Shown here piece by piece: positions 1-5,011 of a DNA stretch of 5,062 nucleotides. A program made the position numbers and the translations under genes. Numbering within the stretch: the first letter of the stretch is position 1; each line of letters starts with the position of its first letter. This stretch comes from Acidobacteriota bacterium (GTDB lineage Bacteria > Acidobacteriota > Terriglobia > Terriglobales > Acidobacteriaceae): NCBI GenBank assembly GCA_021810175.1, contig JAJZJJ010000296.1, forward strand, positions 1 to 5,062, in the 5' to 3' direction. The notes under the pieces were generated by a model that was not told the origin of the DNA, made no database searches, and saw nothing but the letters and a program-made list of their open reading frames with translations.

Positions 1-86
1 AAGCAGGGTCGAAGCTGGACAAGGCGCGCGCGCTTGGAGTGCCTGTGATCGATGAAGCGGCGCTGGTGGAAATGGTGAAGGGGTGA
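1..86 (+). CDS. ligA: NAD-dependent DNA ligase, C-terminal end (BRCT tail), partial
   Basis: Only the last 27 codons are present (in frame from base 3, TGA stop at 84-86). They read AGSKLDKARALGVPVIDE and end in ALVEMVKG. This G-SKLDKA-LGVP-IDE pattern is typical of the end of the BRCT domain closing bacterial LigA, which seals nicks between Okazaki fragments using NAD+. The BRCT domain helps DNA binding and is not the catalytic part. The match is short, so another BRCT-ending protein cannot be excluded, but LigA is by far the commonest bacterial source of this ending. The gene converges on the VWA gene, with only 19 bp between stops. The start and catalytic domains lie outside the window. 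Confidence 0.72.
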   Translation, partial: AGSKLDKARALGVPVIDEAALVEMVKG

Positions 87-105
87 GGCGGAGTCCAGCT
101 CCGCC
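87..105. terminator. Inverted repeat filling the gap between convergent stop codons, possible bidirectional terminator
   Basis: GGCGGAG (87-93) and CTCCGCC (99-105) are perfect reverse complements around the 5-base loop TCCAG, which can add a T-G wobble pair. The repeat occupies exactly the space between the ligA TGA (84-86) and the minus-strand TAG of the VWA gene (106-108). That position suits a shared transcription end for both genes. Neither side has a T-tract, so it is not a classical intrinsic terminator. It could instead protect 3' ends or be a copy of a short dispersed palindrome. Confidence 0.35.
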
Positions 106-1116
106 CTACTCGGCCTTGGGAGTGAAGTAGCCCTTCATGGCGTGGACCTTGTAGCGGCGATCCAGACAGTAGAGATAGATGGAGCGGAACTCGCCGTTGG
201 CCCTGAAGTCCGCGGGCTTGTAGACAAGAGCGTACTGGCTGCGAAGCTCGTCCTCGACGGAGCTGAAGCTGATGGGGAGGTTGTGGAGGCTTCGCGGGAA
301 GAAGGCTTGTCCACCGGTTTCCTCGGCCATTTTCTTCAGCACGCCGTCGCCATGCTCATCGGGAGTGGGATCGTCGTCGGTGCTGATGGCGTAGATGGCG
401 GTCTGGGCGCGCTGGCACTCGCGGATGGCGTCGCTGAGGTAGGCGTGGCTCTGATCGTCTTCGCCGTCAGAGACGAGGACAATGGCGCGACGCACATAGA
501 ACGGACCACTGGCGGCTTTGAGGAGCTTGTATCGGCAGGCGCTGTAGACAGCGTCGTAGAGGGCGGTTCCGCCGCCGGGGCTGAGCTGCTGGACGGAGTT
601 GTCGAGCTTGCTGAGGTCGTTGGTCCAGCCCTGAATGAAGTTTGGCGTGACGTCGAAGCCTTCGACAAAGGCCTTATCCGTCGATGGGCGCATGATCTGG
701 AGAAGGAAGCTGTTGACGGCCTGCTGCTCAAACTGGAAGCGCTCGCGGATGGAGTTGCTGGTATCGACAAGGATGCCGAGGCGCAGGGGAAGCTGGGTTT
801 GCTGGGTGAAGCTGTAAACCTCAGCCGGTGCGCGATGGTTGTCGAGCAGGGCGAAGTCGCTTTCCTTCAGGTTTTTGACGAACTGCCCCTTGTTGTTGGT
901 GACCGTGAAGACGAGATCGACTTCATTCACGTTGGTGGTCAGCTTGTACTGGTGCTGAGTGTTGTGGGAAACATTGGGGCCCTGCGGTGCGGCGGACAAC
1001 TGCTGCCTTGAGGACGCATGGCGCCTTGGCTTCGCGAGAGCGCCAAAGGGAACAGCCAAAAGGACTGCAAGCACGGCAATGGTCCGCGCGGGTGAACGGT
1101 GGAAAACTGTGATCAT
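106..1116 (-). CDS. Secreted VWA-domain protein, VWFA-related Acidobacterial family
   Basis: From the ATG at 1116 this is 336 residues. Residues 1-28 look like a signal peptide: basic n-region with HRSPAR, hydrophobic core TIAVLAVLLAVPF, and possible cleavage after GALA. Residues about 56-105 form a small beta-rich domain (VDLVFTVTNNKG, then ESDFALLDN) typical of this family. The VWA fold covers about 111-300, with a complete metal-ion-dependent adhesion site: D118-T-S120-N-S122, T184 in GGGTALYDA and D217 in VSDGED. No C-terminal anchor or sorting signal is visible, so the product is probably periplasmic or exported. A VWA domain with an intact metal site usually binds a protein partner; the partner here is unknown. 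An in-frame ATG at 1146 would add ten residues ahead of the signal peptide. I prefer 1116 because a promoter-like pair would start the transcript near 1123. The gene is divergent from ridA and convergent with ligA. Confidence 0.85.
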   Translation of the reverse strand: MITVFHRSPARTIAVLAVLLAVPFGALAKPRRHASSRQQLSAAPQGPNVSHNTQHQYKLTTNVNEVDLVFTVTNNKGQFVKNLKESDFALLDNHRAPAEVYSFTQQTQLPLRLGILVDTSNSIRERFQFEQQAVNSFLLQIMRPSTDKAFVEGFDVTPNFIQGWTNDLSKLDNSVQQLSPGGGTALYDAVYSACRYKLLKAASGPFYVRRAIVLVSDGEDDQSHAYLSDAIRECQRAQTAIYAISTDDDPTPDEHGDGVLKKMAEETGGQAFFPRSLHNLPISFSSVEDELRSQYALVYKPADFRANGEFRSIYLYCLDRRYKVHAMKGYFTPKAE

Positions 1117-1129
1117 CGGCCTGCCACTT

Positions 1130-1157
1130 ATTCTACTAGACTCCATGAAAAGTCCAA
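1130..1157 (-). promoter_or_regulatory. Candidate promoter of the VWA gene
   Basis: On the minus strand TTGGAC (1157-1152) and TAGAAT (1135-1130) are separated by 16 bp. The second box matches the -10 consensus TATAAT at five of six positions; the -35 box is weak. Transcription would begin around 1123, leaving a very short leader before the ATG at 1116 and excluding the ATG at 1146. This is pattern reading only, and the sigma factor preferences of this organism are unknown. Confidence 0.3.
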
Positions 1158-1242
1158 GGTGAGCCGGGTGGTTCCGGGATGGGCAAAGTCAAAGGGCGTC
1201 CGGGTTTGGGCGCAAGGCGGCATATGGATGGGGGGATCGGGT

Positions 1243-1272
1243 TTGCGCGAACACAGATGGGCACGGCACAAT
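1243..1272 (+). promoter_or_regulatory. Weak candidate promoter for ridA-msrB
   Basis: TTGCGC (1243-1248) and CACAAT (1267-1272) are 18 bp apart and resemble a poor sigma-70 type pair. If used, transcription would start at about 1279, almost on the ridA ATG at 1281. This would make a leaderless or nearly leaderless message and would explain why no good ribosome binding site precedes that ATG. The support is slight. Confidence 0.18.
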
Positions 1273-1280
1273 ACTGGACC

Positions 1281-1682
1281 ATGAGTGAGAGTGAGAAGCA
1301 GGCAGTGGTGACGAAGGGTGCGCCGGCGGCGATCGGGCCGTATTCGCAGGCGGTGCGCGTGGGGGATTTGCTGTTTACATCAGGGCAGATTGCGCTGGAG
1401 CCGGCGACGGGCGCGATGGTGGAAGGCGGCGTGGAAGCGCAGACGGTGCGCGTGTGCGAGAACCTGAAAGCCGTATTGGAAGCCGCGGGTGCGGGATTTT
1501 CGCAGGTGGTGAAGACCACGGTGTTTCTGAAGAGCATGGGCGACTTTGCGGCGATGAATGGCGTGTACGGCCGGTATTTTGCGCCGGAGGGCGCGGTAGC
1601 TCCGGCGCGCTCGACGGTGGAAGTGGCGAGGCTGCCCAAGGATGCGCTGGTAGAGATTGAGTTGATCGCCCAGCTAGGGTGA
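1281..1682 (+). CDS. ridA: RidA family enamine/imine deaminase
   Basis: This is a 133-residue protein of the RidA (YjgF/YER057c/UK114) family. These small trimeric enzymes hydrolyse reactive enamines/imines such as 2-aminoacrylate, made by PLP enzymes acting on serine or threonine, to the keto acid and ammonia. In the sequence, [12 protein letters not shown] (Y21) and FTSGQI (S34) are followed by VKTTVFL and the signature [14 protein letters not shown]110 corresponds to the substrate carboxylate-binding arginine of E. coli RidA (Arg105), and E125 to Glu120. The cysteine two residues after that arginine in E. coli is a threonine here (T112). The frame is open upstream to 1179, but the family's usual length of about 128 and the N-terminal alignment point to the ATG at 1281. 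An ATG at 1224 preceded by AAGGCGG is the main alternative. msrB follows after 51 bp, probably in the same transcript. Confidence 0.9.
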   Translation: MSESEKQAVVTKGAPAAIGPYSQAVRVGDLLFTSGQIALEPATGAMVEGGVEAQTVRVCENLKAVLEAAGAGFSQVVKTTVFLKSMGDFAAMNGVYGRYFAPEGAVAPARSTVEVARLPKDALVEIELIAQLG

Positions 1683-1720
1683 GCGGGGAGATTTTGCGGC
1701 ATCCGATTCGCGAGAAAAGC

Positions 1721-1726
1721 AAGGGG
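1721..1726 (+). promoter_or_regulatory. Ribosome binding site that places the msrB start
   Basis: AAGGGG lies 7 bases before the ATG at 1734 and only 4 before the GTG at 1731. The spacing favours the ATG as the msrB start. Confidence 0.55.
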
Positions 1727-1733
1727 AACGGTG

Positions 1734-2129
1734 ATGGAGAAGATACAGAAGACGGAAGACGAGTGGCGCGAGGAACTGACGCCGGAGCAGTACTACATCC
1801 TGCGGCAGAAGGGCACGGAGCCGGCATTTTCCGGGGCGCTGTACCGGAATCACGAGAAGGGCAGCTATCATTGCGCGGCGTGCGGAGCGCTGCTGTTCCA
1901 GAGCGATGCGAAGTTCGAGTCCGGCAGCGGGTGGCCGAGTTTCTGGAATCCCGTCGAGAATGATGCGGTGGCGACGCACGAGGATGAAAGCTTTGGCATG
2001 CGGCGGATTGAGGTGACGTGCGCGCGCTGCGGAGGTCATCTGGGCCATGTGTTTCCGGATGGGCCGCGACCGACGGGGCTGCGATACTGCATCAATTCCA
2101 CGTCACTTAAATTTGCGAAAGAGGAATAG
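1734..2129 (+). CDS. msrB: Peptide-methionine (R)-S-oxide reductase MsrB
   Basis: This is a 131-residue single-domain MsrB that reduces the R form of methionine sulfoxide in oxidised proteins, normally recharged by thioredoxin. No signal peptide is visible, so it is cytoplasmic. Family landmarks run in order: [14 protein letters not shown] (C47, C50) and CARC (C96, C99), the four structural zinc ligands; [17 protein letters not shown]; and RYCINSTSL with the catalytic cysteine C119. In the GSGWPSF segment many MsrBs, including E. coli, have GCGWPSF, whose Cys is the usual resolving cysteine. Here it is serine (S65), so recycling must go by another route, such as direct attack by thioredoxin. 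Full length matches the family. A GTG at 1731 could add one residue. It follows ridA by 51 bp and a terminator-like hairpin follows it, suggesting a two-gene ridA-msrB repair operon. Confidence 0.95.
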   Translation: MEKIQKTEDEWREELTPEQYYILRQKGTEPAFSGALYRNHEKGSYHCAACGALLFQSDAKFESGSGWPSFWNPVENDAVATHEDESFGMRRIEVTCARCGGHLGHVFPDGPRPTGLRYCINSTSLKFAKEE

Positions 2130-2156
2130 GGTTGCTCTGGCGGCAACTCTTTGTTA
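2129..2156 (+). terminator. Probable intrinsic terminator after msrB
   Basis: GTTGC (2131-2135) pairs with GCAAC (2143-2147). G2129-C2149 and wobble pairs at 2130/2148 and 2136/2142 can extend the stem. The loop is CTGGC, and the U-rich TCTTTGTT follows. It starts at the last base of the msrB stop codon. Shape and position fit an intrinsic terminator of moderate strength that would separate ridA-msrB from the cysD leader. Confidence 0.5.
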
Positions 2157-2172
2157 GCCTCACGAATAAGTC

Positions 2173-2259
2173 ATGAAACCGGTCCTCAACCAGATGTGTA
2201 TCTTCTGTTGTTGTCGCGCCTGTCCCGCAGGCTGTGGGCACCGGTTCGCGTGTTGTTAA
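2173..2259 (+). CDS. Cysteine-rich 28-residue peptide, putative cysteine-sensing leader of cysDN
   Basis: ATG at 2173, TAA at 2257-2259, with an in-frame stop at 2167-2169. The first residues are MKPVLNQ. A second in-frame ATG at 2194 would give a 21-residue form beginning MCIFCCCRACPAGCG. Cysteines are residues 9, 12, 13, 14, 17, 21, 27 and 28 of the long form: eight in 28, with a Cys-Cys-Cys run and a Cys-Cys pair just before the stop. All eight codons are TGT, while Cys codons in the neighbouring genes are almost all TGC. The ORF lies 111 bp upstream of cysD, the first gene for cysteine precursor synthesis, and hairpin-forming sequence lies between. Together this is the classical layout of an amino-acid attenuation leader, here reading charged tRNA-Cys. 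Cys-codon leaders upstream of sulfur genes are known in mycobacteria; I do not know of one characterised in Acidobacteriota. Neither start has a clear Shine-Dalgarno sequence. A metal-binding microprotein is the alternative reading, because CxxC spacings are present. Confidence 0.68.
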   Translation: MKPVLNQMCIFCCCRACPAGCGHRFACC

Positions 2260-2266
2260 GCGCGAA
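2245..2266 (+). promoter_or_regulatory. Hairpin enclosing the last two Cys codons and stop of the leader ORF
   Basis: TTCGCG (2245-2250) pairs perfectly with CGCGAA (2261-2266). The 10-base loop TGTTGTTAAG consists of the terminal Cys-Cys codons, the TAA stop and one more base. A ribosome finishing or pausing on these codons would open the stem, while a ribosome stalled on the upstream Cys-Cys-Cys run would leave it intact. Part of the 3' arm, CGAAG (2263-2267), can alternatively pair with CTTCG (2286-2290). This suits a translation-dependent switch, but the pairing was found by eye. Confidence 0.35.
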
Positions 2267-2300
2267 GCAAGTTACCGGCCAGTCCCTTCGTTGCTGACTC

Positions 2301-2330
2301 GCTGCCGGAGCTTACTGGAACGGCAGCTTT
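2301..2330 (+). terminator. Terminator-like hairpin in the cysD leader, putative attenuator
   Basis: GCTGCCG (2301-2307) and CGGCAGC (2321-2327) are perfect complements around a 13-base loop, followed by TTTCCCTC. A competing fold uses CCG (2275-2277) plus CCAGT (2279-2283) with ACTGG (2314-2318) plus CGG (2321-2323). It consumes the 3' arm of the first hairpin, so the two cannot coexist, as in a terminator/antiterminator pair. The U-tract is only three bases, so if this is an attenuator it may be weak, may need Rho, or may act on translation of cysD. Confidence 0.4.
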
Positions 2331-2370
2331 CCCTCAGACAGATCGCCCTGAATTTTTCTTACGAGGTCGC

Positions 2371-3321
2371 ATGCTGTTCACCGAGAGCTTAGTTTCCACG
2401 GTATCCACTGAGCCGGCTATACGGACCAATCCGGGTCATCTTCGCCTGCTGGAGGCGGAAAGCATTCATATCCTGCGCGAGGTTGCCGCGGAGTTTGAGC
2501 GGCCGGTGATGCTGTATTCCATCGGCAAAGACTCGTCGGTGATGCTGCGGCTGGCGCAGAAGGCGTTTTATCCAGGGCCGATTCCTTTTCCGCTGCTGCA
2601 TATCGATACGGGCTTCAAGTTCGCTGAGATGCTGGAGTTTCGCGACAACATGGCAAAGGAAGTGGGCGCGGAGCTGCACGTGTGGCGGAACGAGCCAGCG
2701 ATCGCGGCGGGGACGAATCCGATCAAGCTGGACACAAAGCGCTGCTGCGCATTGCTGAAGACGCAGGCTCTGCTGGATGCGCTGAAGCATTACGGATTTG
2801 ACGCGGCCTTTGGCGGGGCGCGGCGCGACGAGGAGAAGTCGCGCGCGAAAGAACGGATTTATTCCTTCCGCGATACGGCGGGGCAGTGGGACCCGAAGAA
2901 TCAGCGGCCGGAGTTGTGGAACCTGTACAACGCGCGGGTACATCCGGGCGAGAGCATCCGGGTGTTTCCGCTTTCGAACTGGACGGAGATGGATGTGTGG
3001 CAATACATCCACGAGGAAAAGATTCCGATTGTGGATTTGTACTACGCAAAAGAACGGCCCATGTATGTGCGCGGCGAGGTGCTGATGCCGATTGAGCAGG
3101 AATTTGTGCGGCTGCCGGGCGAGGAGCCGCAGATGGTGCGTTCGCGGCTGCGGTCGCTGGGCTGCAGCCCGTGCACGGGAGCGATTCGCTCGGATGCGGA
3201 CACATTGCCGAAGATTATTGCGGAGCTGCTGTCGTTCCGTTCCTCAGAGCGCGCGAACCGCGTGATTGACCACGACCAGGAAGGCTCGATGGAGATCAAG
3301 AAGCGGGAGGGTTATTTCTAG
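2371..3321 (+). CDS. cysD: Sulfate adenylyltransferase (ATP sulfurylase) subunit 2, CysD
   Basis: This 316-residue protein is the catalytic small subunit of heterodimeric ATP sulfurylase. It forms adenylylsulfate (APS) and pyrophosphate from sulfate and ATP, driven by GTP hydrolysis on CysN. It belongs to the adenine nucleotide alpha-hydrolase family and has the PP-loop SIGKDSS (50-56). Other near-invariant CysD blocks are LHIDTGFKF (77-85), [20 protein letters not shown] (147-166), [11 protein letters not shown] (173-183), [17 protein letters not shown] (197-213) and the tail [12 protein letters not shown]. About 15 N-terminal residues exceed E. coli CysD (302 aa); the ATG at 2371 follows GAGG (2363-2366) at a short 4-base spacing. 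Unlike E. coli CysD, it has C125-C126 (KRCCALLKT, against KHTDIMKT) and C265-S-P-C268 (LGCSPCTGA, against LGCWPLTGA). These are the places where homologous APS reductases hold [4Fe-4S] ligands. It is followed one base later by cysN and preceded by the Cys-rich leader ORF. Confidence 0.96.
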   Translation: MLFTESLVSTVSTEPAIRTNPGHLRLLEAESIHILREVAAEFERPVMLYSIGKDSSVMLRLAQKAFYPGPIPFPLLHIDTGFKFAEMLEFRDNMAKEVGAELHVWRNEPAIAAGTNPIKLDTKRCCALLKTQALLDALKHYGFDAAFGGARRDEEKSRAKERIYSFRDTAGQWDPKNQRPELWNLYNARVHPGESIRVFPLSNWTEMDVWQYIHEEKIPIVDLYYAKERPMYVRGEVLMPIEQEFVRLPGEEPQMVRSRLRSLGCSPCTGAIRSDADTLPKIIAELLSFRSSERANRVIDHDQEGSMEIKKREGYF

Positions 3322-3322
3322 G

Positions 3323-5011
3323 ATGGCTTCCCTGATTACGAAACAGGATCAGTTACAAAAAGAAACGGGCACGGTTTTCTCGATTGAGAAGTTTCTGGAG
3401 CAGGAGCGCGGCAAGGATCTGCTGCGGTTTTCGACGGCGGGATCGGTGGACGACGGCAAGTCGACGCTGATTGGACGGCTGCTGTATGACACGCGCAGCG
3501 TGTATGACGATCATGTGCGCTCGATTGAGGGCAAGGGCACAGCCGGTGCGGGTGTGCTGGACTTTGCGCTGCTGACGGATGGGTTGCGAGCGGAGCGCGA
3601 ACAGGGCATCACGATTGACGTAGCGTACCGGTACTTTTCGACCGAGAGGCGGAAGTTCATCATTGCGGACACGCCGGGGCACGAGCAGTACACGCGCAAC
3701 ATGGCGACGGGCGCATCGACGGCGGATGCGGCGATTGTGCTGGTGGATGCGCGCAAGGGTGTGCTGATCCAATCGCGGCGGCATGCGTATATTGCGTCGC
3801 TGCTGGGCGTGCGGCATGTGATTGTCGCGGTGAACAAGATGGACCTGGTGGATTACAGCGAAGAGGTGTTTCGCAGGATTCAGCAGGATTTCGAGGCCTT
3901 TCTGCGGGCTGCGAATGCGGATGGGCGTCCGGTGGAGCTGTATTTTCTGCCGGTGAGCGCGCTGCTGGGTGTGAATGTGGCGAAGCGTTCGCCGGGCGAG
4001 ACGCCGTGGTATGGCGGGCCGTCGCTGCTGGAACTGCTGGAGTCGCTGCCGAGCGTGGAGGATACGAGTGGTGCGGCGTTCCGTTTTCCGGTGCAGCGGG
4101 TGGTGCGTCCAGACCAGCATTTTCGCGGTTTCGCGGGGCAGATTGCCTCGGGATCGATTCGGGTGGGCGATGCGGTGACGGTGCTGCCTTCCGGGCGGAA
4201 GTCGCGAGTGGAGCGGATTGTGACGTATGACGGAGATTTGCAGGAAGCACATGCGCCGTTCTCGGTGACGGTGACGCTGGAAGACGAAGTGGACGTCAGC
4301 CGGGGCGATCTGCTGGTGCGCGGCGGCGAAGAGGCGCAGCTTTCGCGGCGGTTTGCGGCGTCGCTGGTGTGGATGGATGGGCAGGCACTGGATCCGACGC
4401 GGCGGTACCTGCTGAAGCATACGAGCCACACGGTGCCGGTGCGCGAGTTGAGCGTGCGGCATCGCGTGGATGTGGGCACTCTGGAGGAGTTTGCCGCCGG
4501 CAGCCTGAATATGAACGAGATCGGTGTGGTGGAGGTGGAGACACGCCGGCCGATCGCGCTGGACCGATACGCGGAGATTCGCGGTACGGGCGCGTTTGCG
4601 CTGATCGACGGGCGGACGAATGCGACGGTGGCGGCGGGCATGGTGAGGGAGATCTTCAAGGACGAGCCGCACTCGCAACACAAAGGCCCGGTGACGCCAG
4701 AGCAGCGCGCGCAGCGTTGGGGACATGAGGGCGAAGTGGTGGAACTGCGCGGCCCGGCGGAGGTGGCCGATGCGCTGGAGCATGCGCTGTTTGACCTGGG
4801 CGCGGTGACGGTGCGGGCGCTGCGGCGTGCTCCGGCGATGCACGCGGCGCTGGCGTCTTCAGGAATCCTTGTGCTGGTGCATCGCGAAGATCCTGCACCG
4901 GCGCGGCTGAAGATTGGAGATGCTGCCGTGGTGGAGATTGCGACGGACCATATCGACGCCGCGGTGGCGGAGATTCTGAAGCAATTGCGAGAGAACAAGA
5001 TTCTGCAATAA
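3323..5011 (+). CDS. cysN: Sulfate adenylyltransferase subunit 1, CysN GTPase, with degenerate APS-kinase-like C-terminus
   Basis: This 562-residue EF-Tu-like GTPase subunit of ATP sulfurylase couples GTP hydrolysis to APS synthesis by CysD. G motifs are all present: G1 GSVDDGKST (40-48), G2 T97 in GITIDVAYRYF, G3 DTPGH (116-120), G4 NKMD (171-174) and G5 SAL (212-214). Beta-barrel domains follow to about residue 445, ending in TNATVAAGMVRE. The start is the ATG at 3323, one base after the cysD stop, with GGGAGG at 3305-3310 inside cysD; this suggests translational coupling. The frame is open upstream inside cysD, but that part does not resemble CysN. E. coli CysN has 475 residues and bifunctional CysNC fusions about 610-640, so this length is intermediate. 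The extra C-terminus (about 456-562) resembles an APS kinase domain lacking its P-loop and much of its middle, so I expect no kinase activity. The protein contains no cysteine. Confidence 0.95.
   Translation: MASLITKQDQLQKETGTVFSIEKFLEQERGKDLLRFSTAGSVDDGKSTLIGRLLYDTRSVYDDHVRSIEGKGTAGAGVLDFALLTDGLRAEREQGITIDVAYRYFSTERRKFIIADTPGHEQYTRNMATGASTADAAIVLVDARKGVLIQSRRHAYIASLLGVRHVIVAVNKMDLVDYSEEVFRRIQQDFEAFLRAANADGRPVELYFLPVSALLGVNVAKRSPGETPWYGGPSLLELLESLPSVEDTSGAAFRFPVQRVVRPDQHFRGFAGQIASGSIRVGDAVTVLPSGRKSRVERIVTYDGDLQEAHAPFSVTVTLEDEVDVSRGDLLVRGGEEAQLSRRFAASLVWMDGQALDPTRRYLLKHTSHTVPVRELSVRHRVDVGTLEEFAAGSLNMNEIGVVEVETRRPIALDRYAEIRGTGAFALIDGRTNATVAAGMVREIFKDEPHSQHKGPVTPEQRAQRWGHEGEVVELRGPAEVADALEHALFDLGAVTVRALRRAPAMHAALASSGILVLVHREDPAPARLKIGDAAVVEIATDHIDAAVAEILKQLRENKILQ
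4688..5008 (+). other. Degenerate APS kinase (CysC)-like domain at the CysN C-terminus
   Basis: CysN residues 456-562. The opening PVTPEQRAQRWGHEGEVVELRG follows the linker and first strand of CysC (E. coli pattern PVT-x-x-x-R-x-x-x-x-GHxGVVLWFTG). VADALEHALFDLG matches the helix after the P-loop (VAGALEEALHKLG). Between them CysC has GLSGSGKST; here only GPAE remains, so the ATP-binding lysine and serine are gone. ASSGILVLV resembles the core strand EAGLVVL, and DAAVVEIATD plus AAVAEILKQLRENKIL resembles the closing strand and helix. About 105 residues remain of the usual 200 or so, so most of the substrate lid and centre is missing. The comparison is from memory of the family, not a computed alignment. 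Confidence 0.6.

Noticed and set aside
142..1011. Long plus-strand open frame (289 codons) opposite the VWA gene
   Set aside because: It is antisense to a gene with clear signal peptide and VWA motifs. Its Val/Glu/Gly/Leu-rich composition is a by-product of GC-rich codons, and it resembles no family.
1281..2129. ridA and msrB as part of the sulfate assimilation operon
   Set aside because: The hairpin with U-rich tail after msrB and the 241-bp leader region before cysD suggest separate transcripts. The shared sulfur theme of msrB and cysDN may be coincidental.
2132..2160. Promoter for the cysD leader: TTGCTC (2132-2137), 17 bp, TAGCCT (2155-2160)
   Set aside because: Each box matches the consensus at only about three of six positions and the pair overlaps the msrB terminator stem. 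The spacing is right and it would start transcription just before the leader ATG, but it is too weak to annotate.
2334..2357. TCAG/CTGA stem followed by TTTTT just before the cysD ribosome binding site, as a terminator
   Set aside because: The stem is only four base pairs with a 10-base loop, too unstable to call even though the T-run is good.
2130..2370. Possible metabolite riboswitch (SAM or cobalamin type) ahead of cysD
   Set aside because: I see no conserved core of any known riboswitch class. The region is better explained by the Cys-rich ORF and simple hairpins. A covariance-model search against Rfam would settle it.
3353..4843. Long minus-strand open frame (496 codons) opposite cysN
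   Set aside because: Its composition is dominated by Arg, His, Pro and Gln, the mirror of GC-rich third positions in cysN. It shows no domain, whereas the plus strand has all five GTPase motifs.
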